From Acidobacteriota bacterium (lineage in GTDB: Bacteria; Acidobacteriota; Terriglobia; Terriglobales; Acidobacteriaceae), in NCBI GenBank assembly GCA_013285705.1, contig JABDHA010000023.1, positions 1-51,865 on the forward strand: 51,865 bases of DNA, read 5' to 3'. The notes beneath the pieces were generated by a model. The model was not told the DNA's origin, did not search any database, and was given only the letters and a program-made list of their open reading frames with translations. Shown in pieces: positions 36,431 through 43,514 of the stretch; within the stretch, counting starts at the first letter, position 1, and every line of letters starts with the position of its first letter. A program made the position numbers and the translations under genes.

Positions 36431-37723
36431 ATGGCGAAGCTAGGCGCCCAATGTGCTGTCGCTCTTGCGATGGGGTGCATGCCGCTTTTCCTGGGTACTA
36501 ACTCCGCTGCTCAACAGGCGAAAAAACCAGAAGAAGCGCCCTTCACGATTCAAACCGACGTTAGCCGAATTTTGCTGCAAGTTGTCGTCCGTGACAAGCA
36601 GGGCAACACTGTGGACGACCTGCGAAGCGAGGATTTTCAAATCTTCGACAACGGCAAGCTGCATCCCGTCTCCCATTTCATGATTGAGAGACGCCTGATA
36701 ATCTATCCCGGCAAGCCAGGTCAGACAATAAGCGCTCAGCAGTCATTAAACTCTCCAAGCGCAGCTGTGCAATCATCCCTAATGCCGCCTCGTTTTATTG
36801 TGTTTCTTTTCGACGACCTGCACCTGAGTTTTGAAGACCTGGCGCGGGCCAAGAAGGCCGCCGCGAAACTGCTTGAGGGTGCGCTTGTTGACTCAAACAT
36901 GGCTGCGGTCGTTTCCCTCTCAGGGAAACAGAACAGCGGCCTCACGCGCGATCGCGCTAAGTTGCACGACACGATTATGAGTCTGCAACCACTACCACTT
37001 TACCTTTCCACCAGTGCAGACTGCCCTCATCTTGGCTACTATCAGGCCGACCTCATGGAGAATAAGAACAACGATGCCGCGATTCAGGACGTCGTGCAGC
37101 AAATTCTTGCCTGCGCTCCGACGAAGCCCGAGATAGCAGAAAGCGAAGCTCATTCGGCAGCGAGACAGGTTCTCCAGGCCGGCGAGCAGGATGTTCGGGT
37201 GACGTTCGCTTCCATCGCAGAGTTTGTGCGTCGAGTGGCTGCTCTACCAGGACAAAGCATCTTAATCCTGGTGTCTCCAGGATTTCTCACAATCAACCCA
37301 GAAGCGTTGAGTGCGGAGTCTCACTTGATCGATCTGGCTGCGCGATACAACGTAGTCATTAGCGCCCTCGATGCGCGTGGAGTGTACGTGACGGATGTGA
37401 CCGCCAGCGACGATACACGAGGGCGGTCTCCCGGGGAAATCAATGAACTCCGTCAAAGGTCGATGACACAGACCGAGAGCGTGATGACGGAACTCACCGA
37501 TGGAACCGGCGGCACGTACTTCCGCCACAACAATGATCTGGGTGTTGGATTCAGTGCGCTTACAGATACGCCGCGGTGCGTCTATTTGATCGAGCTTTCA
37601 CCTGACAACATGAAAGCGAATGGCTCTTACCACCGATTGAAGGTGAAAGTGAATCGGGAGGAGTTGCAGATACAGGTGCGACGCGGCTATTTTGCGCCCA
37701 AGCCAAGCAAGAACAAGAAATAA
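36431..37723 (+). CDS. VWFA-related protein of the Acidobacteria-specific type
   Basis: A 430-residue exported protein. The ATG at 36431 has AGGAG about 7 bases upstream and starts a signal peptide (KLGAQCAVALAMGCMPLFLG through NSAAQ). IQTDVSRILLQVVVRDKQGN and DLRSEDFQIFDNGKLHPV form the short N-terminal Ig-like segment typical of this family, and FIVFLFDDLHLSFEDLARAK is the first VWA strand with a degenerate MIDAS. The family has many paralogues in Acidobacteria and no established function; extracellular binding or adhesion is a guess. It stands alone. Confidence 0.85.
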   Translation: MAKLGAQCAVALAMGCMPLFLGTNSAAQQAKKPEEAPFTIQTDVSRILLQVVVRDKQGNTVDDLRSEDFQIFDNGKLHPVSHFMIERRLIIYPGKPGQTISAQQSLNSPSAAVQSSLMPPRFIVFLFDDLHLSFEDLARAKKAAAKLLEGALVDSNMAAVVSLSGKQNSGLTRDRAKLHDTIMSLQPLPLYLSTSADCPHLGYYQADLMENKNNDAAIQDVVQQILACAPTKPEIAESEAHSAARQVLQAGEQDVRVTFASIAEFVRRVAALPGQSILILVSPGFLTINPEALSAESHLIDLAARYNVVISALDARGVYVTDVTASDDTRGRSPGEINELRQRSMTQTESVMTELTDGTGGTYFRHNNDLGVGFSALTDTPRCVYLIELSPDNMKANGSYHRLKVKVNREELQIQVRRGYFAPKPSKNKK

Positions 37724-37848
37724 AGAGAGCCAGGAATATCTCTCCAGTGTGCACTTTTCATCTCGCCCATACAATCTGCCGGAGTCCTCGCATCATCACC
37801 GAACGGAAGCTAGACTGGCGAGTCGCTCAGGACTGCTGGCTTTCGAAT

Positions 37849-37862
37849 AGACTGGTCGGTTA
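37849..37862. promoter_or_regulatory. Probable TetR operator upstream of its own gene
   Basis: AGACTGGTCGGTTA lies 21 bases before the tetR ATG and overlaps a TTACAAT that resembles a -10 box. It matches the reverse complement of the site at 38700-38713 (AGACCGGTCGGTCT) in 11 of 14 positions, including the GGTCGGT core. Confidence 0.6.
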
Positions 37863-37883
37863 CAATTAAGCAGGGAAACTGTG

Positions 37884-38477
37884 ATGGGAAACGAAGTGGA
37901 AACTCGAAGCACGCGGGATCATCTTCTGCAGGTGGGGCTGCGGCGTATCCACTCCATGGGGTACGCGGCCACCGGGGTGAAAGAGATCCTTGACGAGGCC
38001 GATGTGCCGAAGGGATCGTTCTATCATTACTTTCCCAGCAAAGAAGCCTTCGCAAAAGAAGTGCTTGCACTCTACGTTGGCATAGAAAACGAACGGGCCG
38101 GTAAGATGCTCCAGGGCAAAGCTGCGCCACTTAAGCGGTTGCGGCGGTACTTTGAAGAACTGATCGCTGTCTACGGGCCGACGGCTGAGATCAGCGGCTG
38201 CCTGGTTGGAAATCTCAGCCTGGAGATGGCCGACCATAGCGATTCCATCCAATCGCTGCTGCATGCGTCCTTCGCAAACTGGCAGGCTGGAATTGCCGGC
38301 GTCCTACAAGAGGCAATCGACCGGGGAGATCTTGCCAGGTCGAACAAACCGCAGGAGCTGGCCTCTTTCCTGCTGAATAGTTACGAAGGCGCTCTTCTGC
38401 GATCAAAGGCGGACCGCTCCAACGAGCCTCTGAAGAACTTTCTACATTTCGTCTTCAACGTTCTGTTGAAGGGCTAG
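37884..38477 (+). CDS. TetR-family transcriptional regulator
   Basis: A 197-residue repressor. The N-terminal HTH is typical: RDHLLQVGLRRIHSMGYAAT, GVKEILDEADVPKGSFYHYF, PSKEAFAKEVL. The ligand domain resembles the TetR_C_16/AcrR-like group, with GCLVGNLSLEMAD and NSYEGALLRSKADR as in regulators of short-chain dehydrogenase or quinone-stress genes. The ATG at 37884 follows GGGAAA; a GTG directly before it is also possible. An operator-like sequence in its promoter recurs before the SDR gene at 38773, so it probably represses both. Confidence 0.88.
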   Translation: MGNEVETRSTRDHLLQVGLRRIHSMGYAATGVKEILDEADVPKGSFYHYFPSKEAFAKEVLALYVGIENERAGKMLQGKAAPLKRLRRYFEELIAVYGPTAEISGCLVGNLSLEMADHSDSIQSLLHASFANWQAGIAGVLQEAIDRGDLARSNKPQELASFLLNSYEGALLRSKADRSNEPLKNFLHFVFNVLLKG

Positions 38478-38502
38478 ATCATTTTTCGAGTAGCCATCGA
38501 CT

Positions 38503-38615
38503 CGTCATTCTGAGCGTGGCAAAGAATTCCAGCGATGTTGCTTATTCCGCATCGCTGAGATTCTTTCCTTCGGCTTCGCTCAGGACAGGCTCTCCCTCCG
38601 GTCGTCAGAATGACG
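38503..38615. repeat. Nested inverted-repeat element (113 bp), family C related
   Basis: The ends cgtcattctga and tcagaatgacg are perfect inverted repeats. Inside, aaagaat/attcttt and cagcgatg/catcgctg form a second nested stem (38521-38566). The right part (cggcttcgctcaggac) is the family C core. It lies between tetR and the SDR gene. It could fold as RNA and act as a terminator, or be a non-autonomous palindromic element. Confidence 0.7.
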
Positions 38616-38699
38616 ATTGTGCCTAAAGGTGGATTACGTCTGCACAAAAAAACTGATCCAAGGGAAAAATATTCCGAGGCGAATAAATTCTGAATCATC

Positions 38700-38713
38700 A
38701 GACCGACCGGTCT
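38700..38713. promoter_or_regulatory. Probable TetR operator upstream of SDR gene
   Basis: AGACCG-ac-CGGTCT is a 14-bp palindrome, 59 bases before the SDR start. It shares its core with the site before tetR at 37849-37862. Confidence 0.65.
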
Positions 38714-38772
38714 ACTCTACTGAAGTGAGTCCGATCGTTGGACAACATTCAGCACCCTAGAGGAGACACACC

Positions 38773-39576
38773 ATGACGACACCTTCTAATCGCGGCACCG
38801 CACTTATTACCGGAGCATCGACCGGCATCGGCTCTGTTTACGCTCACCGTCTTGCCCAGAGAGGCTACGACGTCATCCTGGTCGCACGCGATCAGCAGCG
38901 GCTTACCAGCCTGGCGCACGATATCACCGCAAAGACCGGCCGCAAGGCGGAAATCCTGCCCGCCGATCTAACGGTAAAGGGCGACCTGAAACGCGTAGAA
39001 GAGCGTCTGCGTTCTGACAGCAGCGTCACAGCGCTTGTAAATAATGCAGGCTTTGGCGGTGTGGCCAAGTTGATCGATTCCGATATCGATGACATGGACA
39101 ACATGATCCAGTTGAACGTCACGGCTCTGACGCGTCTTACCTCTGCGGCCCTGCCCGGCTTTCTTACGCGTTCCAAGGGGCTCATCATCAATATCGCTTC
39201 GATCGTGGCGCTCAGCCCCGAGATGCTGAACGGCGTCTACAGCGGCACGAAAGCATTTGTGGTCAACCTTACCCAGTCACTCCACAACGAGGTGAAGGAC
39301 AAGGGCATCCAGGTACAGGCTGTTCTTCCCGGAGCCACGAGCACCGAGTTCTGGGACCGCGCCAAGCTGCCCGTCCACAATCTTGCCGCAGAAATTGTCA
39401 TGACGGCCGAGGAGATGGTCGACGCATCACTTGCAGGTCTGGATCAGGGCGAGCTGATCACGATTCCTGCTCTGCCTGACATCGCGGACTGGGAGAAGTT
39501 CGAGGCAGCTCGCAAAGCGCTGGGTCCGAACCTCTCGCGCAAGCAGTCAGCGGCACGCTACGGCGTCAGCGCCTGA
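38773..39576 (+). CDS. Short-chain dehydrogenase/reductase
   Basis: A 267-residue classical SDR. The NAD(P)-binding TGASTGIG motif is at residues 13-20, NNAGFGG is present, the catalytic Ser is in NIASIVAL, and Tyr/Lys are in YSGTKAF. The basic residue after the second strand (VARDQQRL) suggests NADP. GGAGA lies about 8 bases before the ATG. It is likely under the adjacent TetR repressor; the substrate, probably an aldehyde, ketone or quinone-like inducer, is unknown. Confidence 0.9.
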   Translation: MTTPSNRGTALITGASTGIGSVYAHRLAQRGYDVILVARDQQRLTSLAHDITAKTGRKAEILPADLTVKGDLKRVEERLRSDSSVTALVNNAGFGGVAKLIDSDIDDMDNMIQLNVTALTRLTSAALPGFLTRSKGLIINIASIVALSPEMLNGVYSGTKAFVVNLTQSLHNEVKDKGIQVQAVLPGATSTEFWDRAKLPVHNLAAEIVMTAEEMVDASLAGLDQGELITIPALPDIADWEKFEAARKALGPNLSRKQSAARYGVSA

Positions 39577-39698
39577 GCTGATCGACTTGGGGATCTGCGT
39601 CCGAATCCGTTTCGGGCGTAGATCCTCATATTTGCTTCCGGTTCGCGTAATCCAGATTGCGAATCTCTAACTAAATTTCCTTGACAAAAATTCAGCTA

Positions 39699-39720
39699 GT
39701 AAGTAAAAACTTACGGTAAG
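39699..39720. promoter_or_regulatory. Overlapping palindromes at the ArsR-type gene start
   Basis: GTAAGT-aaaa-ACTTAC (39699-39714) is a perfect inverted repeat. It overlaps a second one, CTTAC-g-GTAAG (39710-39720), which ends at the GTG start. A TTGACA lies at 39681-39686. This is a plausible autoregulatory operator. Confidence 0.6.
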
Positions 39721-40043
39721 TGGATGCTTACCTACAGGTCGGATGTGAGGCGCTGGCTGATCCTACGCGGTTCGCCATTTTTGGCGCGCTGCGGGAGCGT
39801 CCGCAGGCCGTGGGCGAGCTGGCTACGCTGTTTCCGGTGAGCCGTCCCGCCGTTTCGCAGCATTTACGGGTGCTGAAAAACGCCGGGCTGGTGCGCGACC
39901 GCAAGGCGGGGACGCGCCGCATCTACGCTGTCGACCCGGAGGGTGTAGCTCGCCTTCGCCGGGAGCTGGATCTTTTATGGAGTGATGCCCTGGCGGCTTT
40001 CAAGGCCGCCGCGGAGCAGTGGGAGGAACCGCATGCAGTCTGA
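39720..40043 (+). CDS. ArsR/SdpR-family winged-helix regulator
   Basis: A 107-residue winged-helix repressor: EALADPTRFAIFGALRERPQ, VGELATLFPVSRPAVSQHLR and LKNAGLVRDRKAGTRRIYAV are the conserved helices and wing. There are no metal-binding Cys pairs, so it is of the non-metal SdpR/YgaV-like group that is usually followed by an SRPBCC gene, as here. The GTG at 39720 has no good Shine-Dalgarno and sits close to the predicted promoter, so the message may be nearly leaderless. Its stop overlaps the start of the next gene. Confidence 0.88.
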   Translation: MDAYLQVGCEALADPTRFAIFGALRERPQAVGELATLFPVSRPAVSQHLRVLKNAGLVRDRKAGTRRIYAVDPEGVARLRRELDLLWSDALAAFKAAAEQWEEPHAV

Positions 40044-40539
40044 AACTGTCGCACCTGTTTTGAAAACCGTTGTGGTGAATGCTCCGCGGGAGCGCGCCTT
40101 CAAGATATTTACCGAATTCTTTGGCGGCTGGTGGCCGTCGACGCACCACATCGGCAAGCAGCCGTATGAGACGGCGATTCTGGAAGGCCGGTTAGGCGGG
40201 CGCTGGTATGAGCGCGCGACGGATGGTACGGAGTGCGAGTGGGGCAGAGTGTTGGCGTGGGAGCCTCCGGCGCGGTTAGTGCTGTCGTGGCATCTGCAAC
40301 CGGACTGGCAGTACGATCCCGATCCGACGAAGGCGAGTGAGGTCGAGGTGCGATTCATTGCCGAATCCGGAGCTTCGACGCGGGTGGAGCTGGAGCATCG
40401 CCTTATTGAGAGACATGGTGCTGGCAGCGACGGTATGCGTACGCAGGTGGATTCGCCGGGCGGATGGGGAAAGATCGTGGAACTGTATCAATCCTTCGTC
40501 AACGAGCGTGCCGCAGACGGGGCGGCATCCGGACAATAA
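40033..40539 (+). CDS. SRPBCC / AHSA1-like protein
   Basis: A 168-residue helix-grip protein. VVVNAPRERAFKIFTEFFGG, GGRWYERATDGTECEWGRVL and PPARLVLSWHLQP are AHSA1-type SRPBCC features. The ATG at 40033 has GGGAGGA 6-12 bases before it and overlaps the regulator gene by 11 bases, so translation is coupled. ArsR-SRPBCC pairs are widespread; the ligand is unknown. Confidence 0.88.
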   Translation: MQSETVAPVLKTVVVNAPRERAFKIFTEFFGGWWPSTHHIGKQPYETAILEGRLGGRWYERATDGTECEWGRVLAWEPPARLVLSWHLQPDWQYDPDPTKASEVEVRFIAESGASTRVELEHRLIERHGAGSDGMRTQVDSPGGWGKIVELYQSFVNERAADGAASGQ

Positions 40540-40623
40540 TGCGGCTGGGCGGCGAGACCGCTGTGCTTCAGTGGCTGAAGCGCTCGCCTGCTCCAGCGCT
40601 GTTCAAGCAATAAGGAGCGCAGC

Positions 40624-40971
40624 TTGAAGATTGCGGATCGTATTTGTGGGTGGATCCTGCTGCTGGGTGCAGTGGGACATAGCATGGGAAGTCTCCAGGC
40701 TTACGGTCACAGTCCCGAACTCTTGCTGTGGGCGGAGTGTGCGACTCTGATGTTGCTATTGCTGGGTGCGCTGAACCTGCTGCGGGTGGGGCGGCCGGGC
40801 GATCATGCGCTGGCATGGGTGAGCTTTGCCGGATGCGTCGGATGGTTGATTGCGGTGATGGCTTTCGGCAAGCTGATCGGGAATTACCTCGATTTTCGCT
40901 TCCTGACTCAGGGGATTGTCACGCTGGCGCTGGCGGGGTTCAGTTTGCGGACGGCGCTGGGGCAGGCTTAG
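40624..40971 (+). CDS. Small integral membrane protein, unknown function
   Basis: A 115-residue protein with about four hydrophobic helices (ICGWILLLGAVGHSMG; LLLWAECATLMLLLLGALNLL; ALAWVSFAGCVGWLIAVMA; GIVTLALAGFSLRTAL). It starts at a TTG, supported by AAGGAG about 8 bases upstream. It follows the ArsR-SRPBCC pair by 84 bases, with a family B repeat fragment between, and could be the third gene of that operon. I do not recognise the family. Confidence 0.7.
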   Translation: MKIADRICGWILLLGAVGHSMGSLQAYGHSPELLLWAECATLMLLLLGALNLLRVGRPGDHALAWVSFAGCVGWLIAVMAFGKLIGNYLDFRFLTQGIVTLALAGFSLRTALGQA

Positions 40972-40997
40972 GCGGGTAACCGCAGGGGCGCCGACTG

Positions 40998-41024
40998 GGC
41001 ACTCACGATACAGCCGTGAGTGCC
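40998..41024. terminator. Possible hairpin after the small membrane protein gene
   Basis: ggcactcacg pairs with cgtgagtgcc (10 bp, loop atacagc). No clean T-run follows, so termination is uncertain. Confidence 0.45.
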
Positions 41025-41144
41025 TTCCCTCAGGAAGACACTCTTTATTTTAGGAGCCAGCTATTTTTGAAATGCTCTAGTCTCCTGAGGTCAGAAGTTT
41101 CCAGCATATTCCGATGGGCCGACATGATACCGTCGGGCAATAAA

Positions 41145-41187
41145 CTGCAGGTCCCTCCACTTCGCTACGCTTCGGTCGGGATGACAA
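41145..41187 (+). repeat. Dispersed 43-bp repeat, family A, copy 2
   Basis: Same length and ends as 1958-2000, lying 10 bases past the 3' end of the gasdermin gene. Confidence 0.8.
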
Positions 41188-41197
41188 ATTTATTCAA

Positions 41198-41995
41198 CTA
41201 ACTCTGCTCTTCTTCGACTCGCAGGACGACTCCGCGCTCGAGAAGATACGGCTCTTTTTCGTGCTCGTCGGCCAGGAAGGCCTCGCCGGATTCTTCTTCT
41301 GGAAAGAAAAACCATTTCTTGCCGCGTTTTTCCAGCCTGCCGATTTTGTAGGCGAAGGCGGCGGCGGTGCCGTCTTTGCTGGCAAAGGAGATGGTCGTCT
41401 CGTCTGTGGCTTCGACTTTGCCTTGGGCGCCGAGATCGATGTAGGTCCCAATCTGAACGGCCTTGGCGTTAAACGAGGCTGCGCCATCGCCAGCGGCACG
41501 CATGGAAAGGCTGCCGGCAAATGCGTAGTCATAGGCGATGTGCAGGTAGCCGGCCTTGATGTCCTCGGGAGGGATGGCGCCGGTGTCGAGGCTCGAGAGC
41601 ATGTGGTCGATCTTGGCCGGATCGAGGGCGACATAGGTCACGTTGTCGAAGCTGAAGGTGATGTCGCGGCCTTTCGCAAAAGATAGGTCGAGCTTGGGCG
41701 CGGAGGTGATGCCGATGCATTTCAGAGCGTCGCCGAGAAACGATGCTGCCACGCCGAGGCTTTTCCTGTCGGTCTGGTGATGTTGAATGGAATCGAGCGT
41801 GCCGCGGTTCAGCTCGGGGATAGTTGAGCCGGAAGGGAGATAGTCGAGCAGCGGACCGCGGCGAATGAGTTTTTCATTCTTGTAGACGTACAGCTCGGGC
41901 GGCGTCAGGCCGGTTCGCGGAAGCAGGACGGGTTGATAGCCTATGCCGTTCAGCAATTTGACGAGCGCGTCGTTGCGGCAGCCGGTAATGGACAT
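41198..41995 (-). CDS. Bacterial gasdermin (bGSDM), pore-forming cell-death effector
   Basis: A 265-residue protein matching the layout of bacterial gasdermins. It has a Cys near the N-terminus (Cys6 of MSITGC), as in bGSDMs that are palmitoylated there. The opening helix and strand read LLNGIGYQPVLLPRTGLTPP (residues 14-33), matching the family pattern GY-x-(L/V)-V-x-(L/V)-P-x-x-x-(I/L)-x-P. A RxGxLxxxLP segment follows (46-54), then an amphipathic stretch SLGVAASFLGDALKCIGITS (79-98) and strand pairs LDLSFAKGRDITFSFDNV and AAAFAYKIGRLEKRGKKWFF. The last ~30 residues (acidic EEESGEAFLADEHEKE, then YLLERGVVLRV) would be the inhibitory tail released by protease. The ATG at 41995 lies 8 bases after the stop of a zincin gene. 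Family call from memory of known members. Confidence 0.85.
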   Translation of the reverse strand: MSITGCRNDALVKLLNGIGYQPVLLPRTGLTPPELYVYKNEKLIRRGPLLDYLPSGSTIPELNRGTLDSIQHHQTDRKSLGVAASFLGDALKCIGITSAPKLDLSFAKGRDITFSFDNVTYVALDPAKIDHMLSSLDTGAIPPEDIKAGYLHIAYDYAFAGSLSMRAAGDGAASFNAKAVQIGTYIDLGAQGKVEATDETTISFASKDGTAAAFAYKIGRLEKRGKKWFFFPEEESGEAFLADEHEKEPYLLERGVVLRVEEEQS

Positions 41996-42003
41996 CGTAG
42001 TGT

Positions 42004-43191
42004 TTATCCCTTCGCTTGAGACAGCTGTTCGAATGCCTTTTGAAAGGCGGCTTTGGCCACATCGGGCCACTGGTCGTGGAATGACCGGAAGAGCTTTGCT
42101 TTTTCCGCCCAGAGTGCGTCTTGAGTAGGTGATTCGGTGACTACCGGTACTTCGGGAAACATGCGCGCCGCTGTCATGGCGACTCTCTCAAGGACGGCGG
42201 GTGGAATGTCGTCGAAGTCCTTACGCATGACGTCGAGCACTTCCGACTGGGGGACTCTGCGGTGCACGGCGGCCTCAAGGACCGCGGACAGCCTGCAGAA
42301 GACCCGGTTATCGTCGGGAATCAAGGTCGCGGTACTGCGAGCCGCCCGGTAGCCGGCAACGGTGAGGCGCTCGTCGAAGGCATAGGCGATGGGCATGAGC
42401 GACCAGTAATCTCTTTCCGTCTTGCAGAAGGTGCGCACCGAGTGGGCGATCGAGTAAAGGCGGTCGATGGGTTGGGGATGATCGTTGGGAAATGTGTGGC
42501 CGAGCAAAGCAAAAACAGAGAGCACGCGCAGGGCGACGACGACTCCGGCAATGTGCATGCGGGCGTCACTGGGAGTTTGCGCCATGCGGATGAGGTTTCG
42601 CATGCCGGTTGCATCGGCGGCGAACTCCTGGTCGCGCGTCAAGGCGGGCAGGATCGAAGGATCATCGTCTTCACCGGGTGGACGGTAGAAGGAGACGTGG
42701 CCGAACTCGTGCGAGAGGATGAAGAGCTGCGCGGCCTGCGCCAGCATGGCGGCAAACTCCGCCGCCGGAGAGCCGAGGGTGCTCATGGACAGCTCGGGAT
42801 CGACGACGTCGGTGATGCCGCCGGGCTTCCAGCGCTCGAAGAGAGCCTGGAGCTCCTGGATGACGTCCTCTTCGCTGGCCGCTGCCTTCACGAGGCTCTT
42901 GGGGCCGAACATGTTCGTGGAGCCAAAGAGGATTTTTGCGACGGCGTCGAGGAAGTCGATGAGCCCGCTGAAGAGCATGATGGCGTGACTGCCGTCGGGA
43001 TAGTGGAAGGTTTTGGCATTGGGCAGCGTGCGGCCGACTTCGCCGACGACAAGGGCTTGCGAGAGCCGCATGGATTCGAGCTCTGGTACATTCAGCGGAG
43101 CAAACTTTGCGAGCAGCTTCGCTCCCCGGTCGCTACCGTTTTCGAGCGGGTACTCGCGTTGACGCTTGGCAAGCTCTTCGGAAGCTCTCAT
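42004..43191 (-). CDS. HExxH zinc-metalloprotease-like protein, probable gasdermin activator
   Basis: A 395-residue cytoplasmic protein with no signal peptide. The zinc motif HEFGH is at residues 161-165 inside the helix AQAAQLFILSHEFGHVSF, and a likely third ligand Glu189 is in TRDQEFAADATG, a spacing like M48-type gluzincins (HExxH ... E-x-x-A-D). The N-terminal region contains FHYPDGSHAIMLFSGLIDFL. The C-terminal half is helical and not recognised; it may sense a signal. The start at 43191 follows GAGG; a longer in-frame start at 43365 adds repeat-derived residues. It is directly upstream of the gasdermin gene (8-base gap), and bacterial gasdermins are typically activated by a neighbouring protease. 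The pairing is inference, the zinc motif is seen. Confidence 0.75.
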   Translation of the reverse strand: MRASEELAKRQREYPLENGSDRGAKLLAKFAPLNVPELESMRLSQALVVGEVGRTLPNAKTFHYPDGSHAIMLFSGLIDFLDAVAKILFGSTNMFGPKSLVKAAASEEDVIQELQALFERWKPGGITDVVDPELSMSTLGSPAAEFAAMLAQAAQLFILSHEFGHVSFYRPPGEDDDPSILPALTRDQEFAADATGMRNLIRMAQTPSDARMHIAGVVVALRVLSVFALLGHTFPNDHPQPIDRLYSIAHSVRTFCKTERDYWSLMPIAYAFDERLTVAGYRAARSTATLIPDDNRVFCRLSAVLEAAVHRRVPQSEVLDVMRKDFDDIPPAVLERVAMTAARMFPEVPVVTESPTQDALWAEKAKLFRSFHDQWPDVAKAAFQKAFEQLSQAKG

Positions 43192-43267
43192 TCCCTCGCC
43201 TCTTGTGTGTGTACTGGGCTGACTTCGGGTTGTGCCGCGTGGGGGCGTGGGAACAATCAGAAGACAA

Positions 43268-43297
43268 GTAGATAGCAGAGTTTTTGCGTGGATAGCA
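43268..43297. promoter_or_regulatory. Direct repeats in the gasdermin-operon promoter region
   Basis: On the minus strand TGCTATCCAC and TGCTATCTAC repeat exactly 20 bp apart, two helical turns, about 77 bases before the protease start. A possible -35/-10 pair (TTGCTA, 18 bases, TATCTA) coincides with the two repeats, so this could be promoter, operator or both. Confidence 0.35.
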
Positions 43298-43390
43298 AGT
43301 GAATTTGCGGTTTGTCCGTGTGTGTCTTCAGGCACGGACAGATGATTAAGGGCCTTGCTGCGCAAGGCTATCAGCGCACCTGCGGTGCGG

Positions 43391-43439
43391 GTCCTTCGAC
43401 TTCCCCTTCACTTCGTTCAGGGTTCGCTCAGGATGACAG
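43391..43439 (+). repeat. Family C repeat between the gasdermin operon and the PF10136-like gene
   Basis: gtccttcgacttccccttca to gctcaggatgacag. The next ~60 bases carry an imperfect direct duplication (atgacagcatttt..aacgaa / gtgacagcatttc..aacgaa, 43433-43498). The rest of the 323-bp spacer 43192-43514 holds no gene. Confidence 0.7.
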
Positions 43440-43514
43440 CATTTTCTGTAACGAAATTTTTAACGAATTTTAGGGTGACAGCATTTCTTGGAACGAATTC
43501 GAGAAACGGAGATC

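Noticed and set aside
38474..38698. A 74-codon minus-strand reading frame with ACPERSRRKE-like residues
   Set aside because: It is translation of the family C palindromic repeat; the same peptide pattern is a known artefact of such repeats.
42262..43275. A 337-codon plus-strand frame antisense to the zincin
   Set aside because: The minus-strand frame has a zinc motif, an RBS and tight coupling to the gasdermin gene; the plus-strand frame has none.
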